64,000 nt of DNA from Parascedosporium putredinis (lineage: Eukaryota > Ascomycota > Sordariomycetes > Microascales > Microascaceae), in NCBI GenBank assembly GCA_949357655.1, contig CASHTG010000015.1, forward strand, positions 1,426,001 through 1,490,000, in the 5' to 3' direction. The notes beneath the pieces were generated by a model. The model was not told the DNA's origin, searched no databases, and saw only the letters and a list, made by a program, of their open reading frames with translations. The position numbers and the translations under genes were made by a program. How positions within the stretch are numbered: the stretch's first letter is position 1; every line of letters starts with the position of its first letter. This document shows positions 23,071-34,416 of the stretch, in pieces.

Positions 23071-26000
23071 TTGAGGAATTATAAAGATGGCCTAGAATTT
23101 GTGATGGGAGATATGAAGACCGAGATTCAAAGACGAGCGCAAAATCCCGTTTGATAAGAAAGCCGATTGGGGGAAAGAGAATGTTGTGATGAACGGGGAG
23201 GAGTGGGTTCGTGGCTGAAAGATCGATCTGGTCATTGGAAACAGGGTTGTGAACGCGAATGACGCCGTCTTTATATATCATGAGAAAGGACTCTTTTTAA
23301 TTGCGATATATGGTGATTTGTATGATATACACATACGCATGTACAAGTCCTATTAGTGTGTGTATCAATTGATGTAAATGTATACAATAATTGCAGTGTG
23401 AGGGTGTGTAGTGAGGGGCGTTGTTCCTGGTGAGTGTTTTTCCTGGTTCCAAGTCCGTTTGTTCTCAACCTTCACCTTAAACTAGCCCTTCCGATATATG
23501 GGGCCCGCCACCCGACTAATATCACGTTATTCTTAAAGGTCGCACATCCTCGTTTACCCAGATAGAGCAAGGCACCTAGCCAGCGACAAAGGGAGAGGGG
23601 GAAAGTTTAAAAATAACTAGATCGATTAGAATACTCCGTGTCGAGAGCTTCGCATCGACGAAGGAAAGAGAAAGGGGCAAGAGGCAACTGCGTAGAGCAA
23701 GCTTCGTGCGGATAAGGAAAGATGTGATCAAGGCATGAATTAGAGGCAAAGGCATGTAGAATCAGTTGGCGGGTAAAAGGGCAGCCAGCCGGATGAGATG
23801 TGCGGTGGGATGGGAGCATGTCGAATAAAAAGATTCGAGCCGAGATTCAAGCGCCTAGGCAAAGTTTCCTAGACAAGAAGCTGGGAAGGCCGGCCAATAT
23901 AGGAGACCTTCTGCCTGAAATCACAACGCCGCATTGGGGATCGATTGATGGCAGAAATCCCTCCTTCACCATCACCCGCAATATATGACATGGCCCTTTT
24001 GTATTCCCCTGATCGGACTTGTCTTGGGTGGGGTTACTCTATCTTTTCTGAACACGGCCAACCTACTCTTTTTTTCTTACTCCTTTTCTCCCCGTGGCTT
24101 CTTGCACAAGAGGAAGAGAGACCGGCCAACAAGATGGGGAAATGATGAGGCAACTTGGGCGTCAGTTGTAAATAGATTTTCTTATATGGGTTTATATAAG
24201 GTGTGGCACCCTTTTCTTTCCCCTTTCTGCTCCCAGGGGCACCAGATGGGTAGACATGGCGCTCCAAGACGTCAGGGACGTGGGGTCTAGAGAAAGGGAG
24301 GGGCTTCTGGAAGGAAGATTCTTGGAAGACGAAGGAGACGGATGGGGGCTATGATGTGTATATTGCAGTCCATGTAAGTCCGATGGGACGCGGCTCCAAC
24401 GTGGCGGCACAAGGGCGGGCAATTTAAGGCAGAGGGGCCGCAAGACGTCAAACGGGTTTTCGCCTGCCCTCTTGGGAGACATTGGCGAGCTTTGGGCGAG
24501 ATTATGGAGTGGAAGAGAGAAGGGGTTCCTAGATGTGCTGCTCCTGGAAACAAGCAGGCCAAGGTGCCAAACCCGATGGCGGTTGATTAAGTTTCCCCTC
24601 ATCGCCCTTTTCTTCTTGTTCTTTTTTGGCCTTGATTTTTACGTTGGTTCGTTCGTTATTACGATAGCCCGCGGGAAGAGGGAGGATGGAAGACAAGGAG
24701 ATAAGCACCGGTGCACGCGACGGGATGCATCCCCCTGCGTGGACGGCAGGTGGAAGCATCGAGGAAGATACCACCTGCGCAGCATAAAGTTGCGGACAAG
24801 CCAGGGACGGTCCCCCATGACGCCTTCCGTCGGCCTAGTGTCGTGAACCACTTTCAGTAGGGGGAAGGGAGGAGGGGGCGGCTCCGCGGCTCTTTGACGA
24901 GGCTCCGTAATCTAGACCGGGTGAATGCCGAAACACAGGAGCCCCCGCAAAACCCAGGTTTGGATGATGCGGTAAGGAAAGATAGAGGAAGGAGAAGGTC
25001 ATGTATTAATCCGAGAATGAGAGGGACCGGTATAGATTGAAAATGGTAGGGCAATCGGGGATTTTGACCTATTTCAGGCTTGCCTCGCCGTGTGTACAGC
25101 AACACAGCGGGTACACATGAATCAATCTAATGTTCTCTTTCTTTCTCCCCCACCAGCGTCTTTTTCCCACCAAAAGGCCCAGGCCAAATTAACCTCAGCC
25201 TTGCTCTAGTTTTCCGAGGGCCACTGCTTTTTAGGTTCGGCATTCATTCGGCCGGCAGCAAGGTCAGAGCGGCAGTGTCCAACGTTATCTCAGCATGCAT
25301 GCTGGTCGCGTTTGTCTAGCTTTCCAGCTTGGTAGAAAGACGAAATTTGGTGCGCGTAGAGACGTGCGGGTGCTCGACTGCGTCAGGCCGAGACGCTTTA
25401 GCGGCACGCAGAGCCCCCAACGGAAGATGAGAAGGGGTAAAAGGAGGGAATGGAAGGGGGCCGGAAAGGAAAAAGGAAACCAAGTCTCGCCGACTGGAGC
25501 GGACAATGGCCCGATTCCCACTTCTAAACAGGCAACCGTGGGTGCTAGCACTGCAACACCGGGCCTACGTTAGTGTTGGACGCTGGAGACTGGGCTCTTG
25601 CGGTGCAGCGGCCAGGCACAGGCCCGACCCCAAGGCCAGCGTTCCACGTGGAGGAGGGGAAAAAGGAGGAAACAGAAGATATGGGTGGATGTGATGGCTA
25701 GCTACCGTAGCATTTTTTTTTTTCCTTCTCTTCCTGTTGCAAGTGGGGTCCGATGATACTCGAGACGGCCGGGGAAGAAGGGGCCCATGAGTTGGCATGG
25801 CCGGCTCGAAAAACTTCCGAGTCCATTTTATCCAAGCTCCACCTCGGTATGCTTTCTCCCATTAGTAGTAGGAGTAGGAGGGCGGCCATTCACCTATGGA
25901 GGTGTCCTAAATAGCCTAGCGGTGTGTGTGGCCAGGGCCGCTAATTTTTGTTTCTTTTTGCTTCTTTCATGGCCATCGACTCCCGGCTCTATCCTGTGCG

Positions 26001-29000
26001 ATGCTGCAATTGATGGAAATCGGCGGTGGAGATGCCAGTAACCTGTGTGCAGCGGGCGATGCTTCTCCCTTCTCGGCTCGGAAGGGGACGGAATGCCGGC
26101 GCCTCTACAGAACGCCCGCTACAGCAGGGAGCCCCAACGGTGGCGGGATTAGTTGAGGCAAAACGCAGAGTCGAGCAGCAGGGATGAACCAGACGGTCTG
26201 TCGTCTCTCTCTCCGCCTCCTCTCACATCGGTCTCGAAACGTCCGAGTATTCAACCCCAACCCTACCCACTATACACCAGACAGCTGGATGGGCGGAGAC
26301 GGCAGGGTGCAAGCGTGATCAATGCTACGTTCTTTCACCTTCTTCTTCTCGCAGGCTTCCCTAGTGTTGAGGTGCAGAACAGGGACAGAACTGGTGCGTT
26401 GGGTCGGTGGGCTGGCCCAGTCAGAGCAGCACGGGGAATGCGTAGACCCAGACCCGGCACAGGTGGGATTAGCTGATGCAGCTCTGGTGGTTGAACCGAA
26501 CCAGCGAAGGCCTGATGACAGCCTAGCAGGCACTTGAGAGTGACCGACGTGGGTGGTCCGTGTTGGCAAACAAGGCCAATTTAGCTCGTTACTATTCTTA
26601 GAATGAACCCCATTTCCAGTCCCACGTCGACACCTCGTCGACACCTCAACCCCATGATCAATGGTTGCTTCTGTTCCACCGGGTCGCCCCTGCTATAAAT
26701 ACACCGCCCGCCACACCAACTTGGAGCGCGCTGGTGCAGATCAATGGTGGAGGGAACTGGAGGACAGGGATCAATTGATGGGCTGCACCAGACCAGCGCG
26801 CCAGTGCAGTGCAGTGCACCCCTCAGCCCTCAACCACCGCATCGCACCACACGCTTGCCACGCCACACCACCCTCAATATATTAAATTTAATATATATTC
26901 TGCCCAGTTCCCGTGCCGAGCCCTTCACAGGTTCAATCCGTCACCCCCTTCTTTTCTTTCCTTTTCCCTTCTTTCTTCTCCCTGTCCTTCCTGCTGCCGC
27001 ACTCACCCTCGGGTATCGTGATGTTGCGGGCGGTCCGTGGCTAGCAGGCTGGCTGGGCAGTCGGCCGCGGTGGGGGAAAAGGGGGAGGGGGCGTGGAGGC
27101 AAGAAAGACATGGAGCCTACAGGAAAACAAAAAGAAGAGACGAACGGTCCCGGTAAGGCATCTCCATTTCTTTTCTGGCTGACACTTTGGGGCAACGGAC
27201 TGAAAAAGGAAAGACGTCCGAAGACGACGAGGGTGCAAGAAAGAGAGTGCACTTTTCCCAACAGCCCGAATATGTCCAATGTGTATCTATGAATATGTGT
27301 GTCTGGATGCAATCCATGGATCCGTGATATGTATGAATCCATTTAGCTTATGTCTGTTGCTCGTGTGGTCCTTGTGCGCCATCATGGCAGACCAAGAGTT
27401 CGGAGTGGCTCGCGACGTAAACAGAGAGCGGAGAGTGTCTGATTACGCAAGTCTTCATACTTTATTGGACTATCCCCGCTCCCTCTTGCGATGCGATGGG
27501 AATGCAATGACCATGTCATTTAGTCTCCCCAGAATCGTGCTCCTCTCCCGGTTGTGCCCTTTGGCGTGTTTCCGTCCCCCGATTTGGGCTGATTCTCTTC
27601 TCCCCTTCTTTTCTCATCACATTGGCCTCTTTCCCAGACAAGATGGAAGGCTATGTGCCTTGTGGTATCGCATGTGCCGTCTTGACCCCTCAGAGTCCGC
27701 CTCTCGTTGCTAGACGGTCCCTACGGGGCATCGGGGCCTCACCTCATACTATGCACAGGGCTCGGGAGTAAGAACGGGAAGAAAGAAAAATAACAAGAAG
27801 CTGCAAGAGGAGAAAAGCAAAAGAAGGTTGGTTTGTCTCCATGCCATGGGCCTCGAAGAGCGGCTCGTCACGGCTAAGTTCTGAAATGTTGGTTCTCATC
27901 TCCTGCCTCGGTTTTCTCTCGAGCTAGGCTCGGCAGATCTAGAAGCGGCATGGTAGCGAAGGCGATCATCTCATATCCTCATATCGTCAAGGCTTCGACC
28001 CCAATATCTTCATTCTCCATTCCCTGGATGTTCACCAACGGGCCCCCCTCGGCCATAATCGAGCCCCCTTCCCACAAGCAAAATGGGAATAGCCCTTGCC
28101 CCCTCTCCACGATTGGGGATTCGTTTTGAGGGTCTATACGTCTTTCTCCTTTTCCTAATCCACGACATTTGGGTTTGGAATTCAAGCTGGTGGTCCACCT
28201 TGGTCAGAAAGATTTTGCTTGGTCTTTTGAAGCTGATTCTCCAAACTAGAATCATATGTAAGACCTCCTTCGAGGTTTGATACAGTGATCAATTCCTCTC
28301 CAGCCTCTCGCTGCTCGCTGCTTTTACTCAAGCTGGAGTACGACTACCGTCTCTCTTCCATCTTTCCCTCCTTTGTCGCCGGCCGGATCACGCATCAAGT
28401 AAAACTTGAAGCTGGGAATATCCTACACATGAGCCTGCCTGTCCAAGACCTGCAATCCTCAGCCTCTGCTGGCTTCATTCCCATGCCCTCACCGCCCAGT
28501 GTGGGGCTGGTATCGGCGAGGACTCTGCTTCACTGCACGAACAATGCGTTGGCATGACGCAGCGTTTGTGAAGGGGAAAAAGAAGAAGAGGAAGCAGAAG
28601 AAGAGGAATGGCTCGGACTATCAATGCTCCCAATCAGGTGAAGAGGAAAGTAGGTTGTGTATCGCGTGGTTGAGGCCAGGCAAACAAGCCAAGCTTGATC
28701 AACTGCCAAGCTTGGGTGCGCAGAACCAGCGCCCAGCGGCTTATACGAGGTCGAAGGGAGTTCAGAGGCGCTGCCCAAAGGAAAATCCCAAAAGAAAAAG
28801 AGAAAAAGAAGAAAAAAGGAAAAGAAAAAGAGCAGCTATCCATCCACAGGGTGGTCTCCACGATGCCCGAGTCTCTTCCCCGCAATCACAGTCCTCGAAA
28901 GGCGCGAAAGGCGAGACACGGTGATGCATCGGGCTCAGCTTTGGCGAGGCGGGGAATGGGCACTTGAGTTCATCCGGGCCCCGTCGCTCGCCAGCCCACA

Positions 29001-31925
29001 GCCACGGGCGCCGTGGACGCACTTGGGCTGCATGTCTTGGATTCTACGTGGATCATCCATCTCGGTTTTGCTCCTCGTCTCCTAGCGTGGAAAATAGCAC
29101 CCCGGGTAGGTGCATGGCATGAGGCTGCAGAGGCGAGCCCTCGAGTCGAGAGTCGCGCCGGTCGGGCATCTTGTTCTGTTTCTCTCCGCTTCGTTTTTTT
29201 TTTCGGGGGACAGGGAAGGGTCTCTTTCCCCCTTGCTCTAAATGAACCCGAGCCCCGGCGCCTCTCCTGTGTCGGCGCCTGGGGGTTGACCTTGCTCAAG
29301 GGCTCGACGGGAGGCCGGTTATTGTGATGGTATAAGATGGAAATTGGCAGATTTGTTCCATTTGAACATTCCATCGACGGCCCATCAATCTATCAGGTTG
29401 CACCTGGCGCGCGGCAGGAAATGAACCGGCAATTGCCAGGACCTAGACTCATCTCGTTCCATCTTCTCTACCCTTCTCTGCAAAATTCACGAACCTGGTA
29501 CCGGGCCGTGGACGAGATTGCCCCCTCATCCTTGCTCGGCAGTCTTCAACAAAAAAAAAAAAAAGGACTAAAATGTATCATCATGGTAATTCATCCATGT
29601 CCTCCCCCAAGTGACGAGGCTCAACTGCCTAGTGGGAGGGGAATCTCAGTTCCTCAGTTCGTCAGGTGACGGCGTGCCTCGTATTGCCTGGACAACACAC
29701 TGGATGTCACCGTGCTCCGTGATATGTAGTCCAAGATGACCACGCACGAGTGCACTCGTATCGCCGTCGCCGTCGCCAATCTCCAGGTCTACAGTCTGGT
29801 CGTACATACATATATGCTTCATGCCCAGGCCCATGCCCATGCTCATGCCGAGTCCGCGAAGGATCAAGTAGGTCACAACACCACCCTATCCTATCCTAGC
29901 TCGCCTACACATCATATTCTTTGCCAAAACTCACGATGCTTGGGCGGGTGACCCAAAGAATGGAAGAAAGACAGGGAAAAAGAGAAAAATCGCAGAGACA
30001 TCGTCTATTCGAGAAGAGGACACTGGCAGGGATGGTTATCCCCGCTCCTGAAGAGGAGCAGAACACGAGCGCAGGCATGGAGAAGTCAAACCGGATCTCG
30101 TGTTGCCTTCTCGCTCATCAATTGAACCTGTTCTTGCCCTTGTTGCCCTTGTTCTTCAACGTGCCTATATTTTTGGTCCTACAAGTACTAGCCTGACCCT
30201 ATTTCCCCACTTTCCATGTTCTTTAGGGTGCATTGGGGAACATTGAAACCCTTGAAGGAAGAGAGGAGGGGGAAGAGAGAGGCCTATTCCGCGTTCTGAC
30301 CTCTTTATTTCCGCTTCCTCGTGTGCATGTCGACTAACTTTCTTTTTCTCCGTGTCGTCTTGGCGCTTGGCGAGAGGGGAAGGAAAAGAAGCGAGCCAGG
30401 CTTCCTCTTGTCAACATTGAACCCTTGAGGGTATTGATGTACCGAGTCGTCGATACGAGTCTTCAAATGTTATCAGCAGATAGAAGCAGCTTGTATACAT
30501 GTTCTCAAATGTTCTCAACCTCAAACCATGCGTCTGCCTTTCATGCACACATGCACCGCGAGACACAGATTGACGAGAGCATAGGAGATAATTGCATACA
30601 CTCAAAGGCTGTAGTGTCACTATGCAAAGATCCATTCGAATCTCCATAGATCAATTGTACTCATCAATTCCATGTACAATCATGTCTATCGTCATCGACA
30701 CATAGCATCAAAGCAATTCCGCTAAATTAGCATCACTTTGGGGGATCGAAAAAGGAACCCAACCCCAATTAACCCCAAGGAAGAATGCGTGGGTCAAGGG
30801 CGAGACCAAACCGACGTTGAACATTGAAATCTTGATTATCTGCAAGTCGGGCCCTGTACCGAGACAAATGGAGAAATTGGCGGGTCGATCAGGGCAATCT
30901 GGGCCCATCGACGCTGGGAAATGCTCAGAGACGCCGGGATTGTCGAGAGATCCACGTTTAACCTTGTCCTTTTCCCACCACTTGTCTACCTTTGTCTACC
31001 AGTGTCTAACCAGTGTCCATGTTTTTTGTGTCTTTTTAGTGGCTTCCATCAACTGATCCATGTTCCACTCTAAATCGACGTGCGTTCCTTTTAGGCCCGT
31101 TTTTAGCTCGCCCGAATCGGATTCAGCCTTTCGATTGAGCTTACCCTGGCCGATAGTGCAACCTTGGGCTGCTGCCTCTGGGGAATACGAACTGGAGCGC
31201 AGCCAGGCCGCACCCCGGCCGTTTTTAGCTCTTCTTTCCTCGACCCTTGACTCGTCGTTCGTCTCGTTTGGGCCAAAAGCTTCCCAAGAGTGGTGGGAAA
31301 AGGGAAGGGGTCGGGAGGGCTGACGTCGACACCAATCGAGTCGACGATTCGTGTCTTTGCACGAAGGATTCACATTGTTTCTCCCTTGTTCGTTTTTTTG
31401 CACTTTTTTCTTTTCTTGTCCCCCGCCTTTGAGGGGAAGCCACGATGATACGGGGTGTTTTTTATACTCTGGGAGGAAGGAGGGGGAGGCGACAAACGAA
31501 GTGACGGGGATCTGTCTCCAGGGATGACATCCTGAAATGATGGGTGAGGGGAGCTGAAGCGAGGCGGGTGCTCGCGTTGTTTTTTTTGTTGTTGCCCTGC
31601 CGGTTCTTTTCCCCTTCTTTGGCGCCACAGGCCGGGGGAGGATTTGGTCCAAAGACAGATAGATTTCATGTATATTAACGTTGACGCCTGCCTTACTTCA
31701 CCCGTCCTACCTTGGGAAAGGCGGAGAAGAAAAGCCCTGCATCGACCTGTTTTATAATCATCACCAGTCCCTCGCGAACCCCTTGAGAGGTGCACACCAA
31801 CATTCAATCAGCACTTGCCCCTCCATCACACCACGGACTTTTGTTCAACAAAGTTTTTTAGGCTCTGCCTTTTTTCGTCTCCTGTCTAAAAGAAGGAAGA
31901 CCCTTTGAACACGCGGAAAAGAACA
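23071..31925. other. Nine-kilobase gene-poor region
   Basis: No coding region could be supported on either strand. The stretch holds a perfect AT palindrome at 26877-26896, a poly-A run near 29552-29565, and several copies of the octamer AACATTGA (about 30239, 30413 and 30822). The right end is the promoter and leader of the modular secreted-protein gene. Some frames are 130-218 codons long, but they lack motifs. Confidence 0.45.
26877..26896. repeat. Perfect 20-bp AT palindrome
   Basis: The 20 bases read identically on both strands (ATATATTAAA followed by its reverse complement) with no spacer. It lies in otherwise C-rich or CT-rich DNA, where such a long pure-AT dyad stands out. Could extrude as a cruciform or bind a dimeric factor; no gene is adjacent. 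Confidence 0.9.
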
Positions 31926-33623
31926 ATGTTGACCAACATCGCCGCCGCTCTCGCCCTCAGCGGCTTCGCCGTTGCTGGAAACTATGTCACGTCTTCGCTA
32001 GGACCCGAGTGCACGCCCGTCACGCTTTGCATTGATGGCTACGACGACTGCGGTCAGGTCTGGGGAGGGTAAGAATTGTCCCTTTTTTTTCCTCTGCCAA
32101 AATCTCCCCATTATCTCCCATGTTCTCTCTTCTTTGTTAGGCTGTTTAGACAGCGATGGGGTTCGCCGGCAACAGGCAAAAGGCAGACGGGCCATGCTGA
32201 TACTTGTTTCTCTTTCCCTACTCTTTGCAGATGCTACAATGTGTGCGAACCGGAGAAGAGCCCGATTCCTCCCCGTGCAACCCGACCACCGTCACTACCA
32301 CCACCCCGCCAACCGATTACCCGACCTCGCAGCCGACGAGCGACTGCGCATCGATCACCGTGTGCGCCGACTACATCAACGATTGCGGTATGATGTATGG
32401 AGGGTAAGTTGAGTTCTCTTTTTGCCTCTTATTTTCCCCTGTTCTCGAGCTGGCTTCAATTCTTCTGTTTACATGGACTGTTCTGACAAATGGACGTACA
32501 GTTGCTTCCCCGACTGCAGGCCGTGGCCCACTTTCACGGCCCCGCCCTGTCCTACCGGCAGCTCCACTCTCCAAACCCGGACCTCTACCAACACCGACCA
32601 TCCGGAGTGTTCGGACGGTGCCCCGCGCACCAAGTGCGTGGACAAGGTCAACGACTGCGGCAAGAAGTACGGCGGGTAAGTTCCAACAAAAAACCAAAAA
32701 GAATCCATTCCCAACTTTCCAGGATCGTGTACCCAGAACACATTTTGCTTCCTTGCCCTCCTTCCTCCATTTCACTTCTTTCTTTCTTCCCTCTCGCCTT
32801 CATTTTAGCCCGGTTTAAGGGAGACGATGATCTAACGCAGAGGGCCTTGACTCGTCTCGCCCATCTCTCCTGCAGATGCTTCGATTACTGTGCTACCCCA
32901 ACGCCATCCTTCTCCACCCCGCCCTGCCCGTCCACCAAGAAGCCCACCAAGCCTGTGCCTACCCGCACAAGGAAGACCCGACACACCTCCCAGACGAGGA
33001 CGTCGTACCCTGACCCCGACCCCTCTGATGACCCGTGCGCGGACAATGGCGAGCTTTTCTTGTGTGTCGATGGCATCGACGAATGCGGTAACGGCTGGGG
33101 AGAGTAAGTTTCTACCCCTCCCTGTTATCTTCTCTTCTATTACTCTTCGAAGCGTGGGTAATACATGTGACGAATGCGGCGATGCTAATTCATTTCTTCT
33201 TTTTCCTTTTACCAACAGTTGCTACGACATTTGCGCCAGCCCGTCATACGTGATCCCTACTCCGTCGTGCTCCATCACCCCCTCACCCACCGTCGTTGAC
33301 CCGGAGCCGAGCTGCGCCGATATCACTGTCTGCGCTGACTACGTGAACGAGTGCGGCATCGCCTATGGAGGGTAAGTTAACCCTTTATTTCCAATTCAAT
33401 GTTCCTTTCACCCCTAGTCTCTATCTCCCCTCTGCTCCCTCCGTCACCACTAGAGACGCCCTAAGATACCAGAGCTAACCAAGGGTTTGAGCAGCTGCCA
33501 CAACATTTGCAGCACACCCACGTACTCGAAGCCCCGTGCCCCAGCACCCACAAGCCCTCGCCTACCCCCACCTCGGGCGGCGGTGGTGGTGGCGTCTGCG
33601 GCAAGCCCAAGCCGAGGAACTGA
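31926..33623 (+). CDS. Secreted protein of five six-cysteine modules, one per exon junction
   Basis: Family not named; predicted secreted. Six exons: 31926-32068, 32231-32403, 32502-32675, 32876-33103, 33219-33371 and 33495-33623. Residues 1-18 (MLTNIAAALALSGFAVAG) are a signal peptide. Five modules follow with strictly conserved spacing C-x6-C-x6-C-x3-C, for example CADYINDCGMMYGGCFPDC and CVDKVNDCGKKYGGCFDYC; an extra Cys lies 5 or 8 residues before and another in each Pro/Thr/Ser-rich linker, giving six per module. The linkers look O-glycosylated. Every intron is phase 2 and splits the Gly (Asp in module 4) codon just before the third Cys of the spacing. The end, read in the better frame, is PCPSTHKPSPTPTSGG, a Gly run and VCGKPKPRN. 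Two single-base breaks are needed: in the C-run near 32265 and near 33526. Corrected length about 333 aa. Possible roles are wall or carbohydrate binding or an effector, but nothing proves this. Confidence 0.85.
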
Positions 33624-34416
33624 TGGACGAACATGATCTAGATTGAAGTAGCTCGTAGTCTCTTCTTCTTCTTTTCTTTCTTCCGTTCACGGAGGCGAAG
33701 CGTTGAGCCGCCAAGGGGGTCCCACCGTGCTGGCAGATTGTCATCTTTCGATTCGATTGTAGATATTTTTGCGTTGCGATGAGGGAATTGCATCGATTTA
33801 GTCGCGCGGAACGTTTTTTAGTTTTTGGAGAGCCATGGGGATTATTACAATGAGTATGACCATATATCACGAGAACCTAAGCCAGTCCAGTGGAGACTAG
33901 TCCTTGATTATGCTGTGAGCCATTCGTCAAAGTAACGAGTGCCTAATCCGTGTGGCGATATCCGCGTTTCTAGAAGGAGATGCTATCCTAAAAATGACAA
34001 CAATTAAACGAAAAGAAGAGACTGAGAGAACTAGGGGACCCAGCTGTAAAACTTGACCGTTCTATAGCGTATTCGGTGAGCGGATCTCGATGTTATCGGT
34101 CAGCGGATAAAGATGTGGGTCCAAAAGGGTGGTCTTGCGTGGGGATGGCGGGGAACAATTTTCACCGCCTCGAACTTCAACCGGCAGAAAAAAATTGGCT
34201 TGAAAAAAAAATGCACCCTTTCTGCTACTGGGCGTCCAAGTCAATTGTCGGAGTGCACGAATCCACCGTTTCTATTGAAGCTTTTTTCCCCCTGCTTCTT
34301 CCCCCTTCCCATCGTCCGCTTCAATCTCGTAGCTGGACATAAAAACCAAAACCACACCTCCCCTTTTACAAACACCCCCAATCACACACATCTCCTCTAA
34401 CGGCGGCAATCATTCA
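33624..34416. other. Intergenic: 3' flank of modular gene and PUF6 promoter
   Basis: No gene seen. The right 150 nt is a C-rich, pyrimidine-rich leader (ending in tctcctctaacggcggcaat) typical of a highly expressed fungal gene. Confidence 0.5.

Noticed and set aside
30996..31652. 218-aa minus-strand frame rich in Lys/Pro/Ser
   Set aside because: Lies in the promoter region of the modular secreted gene; no motif.
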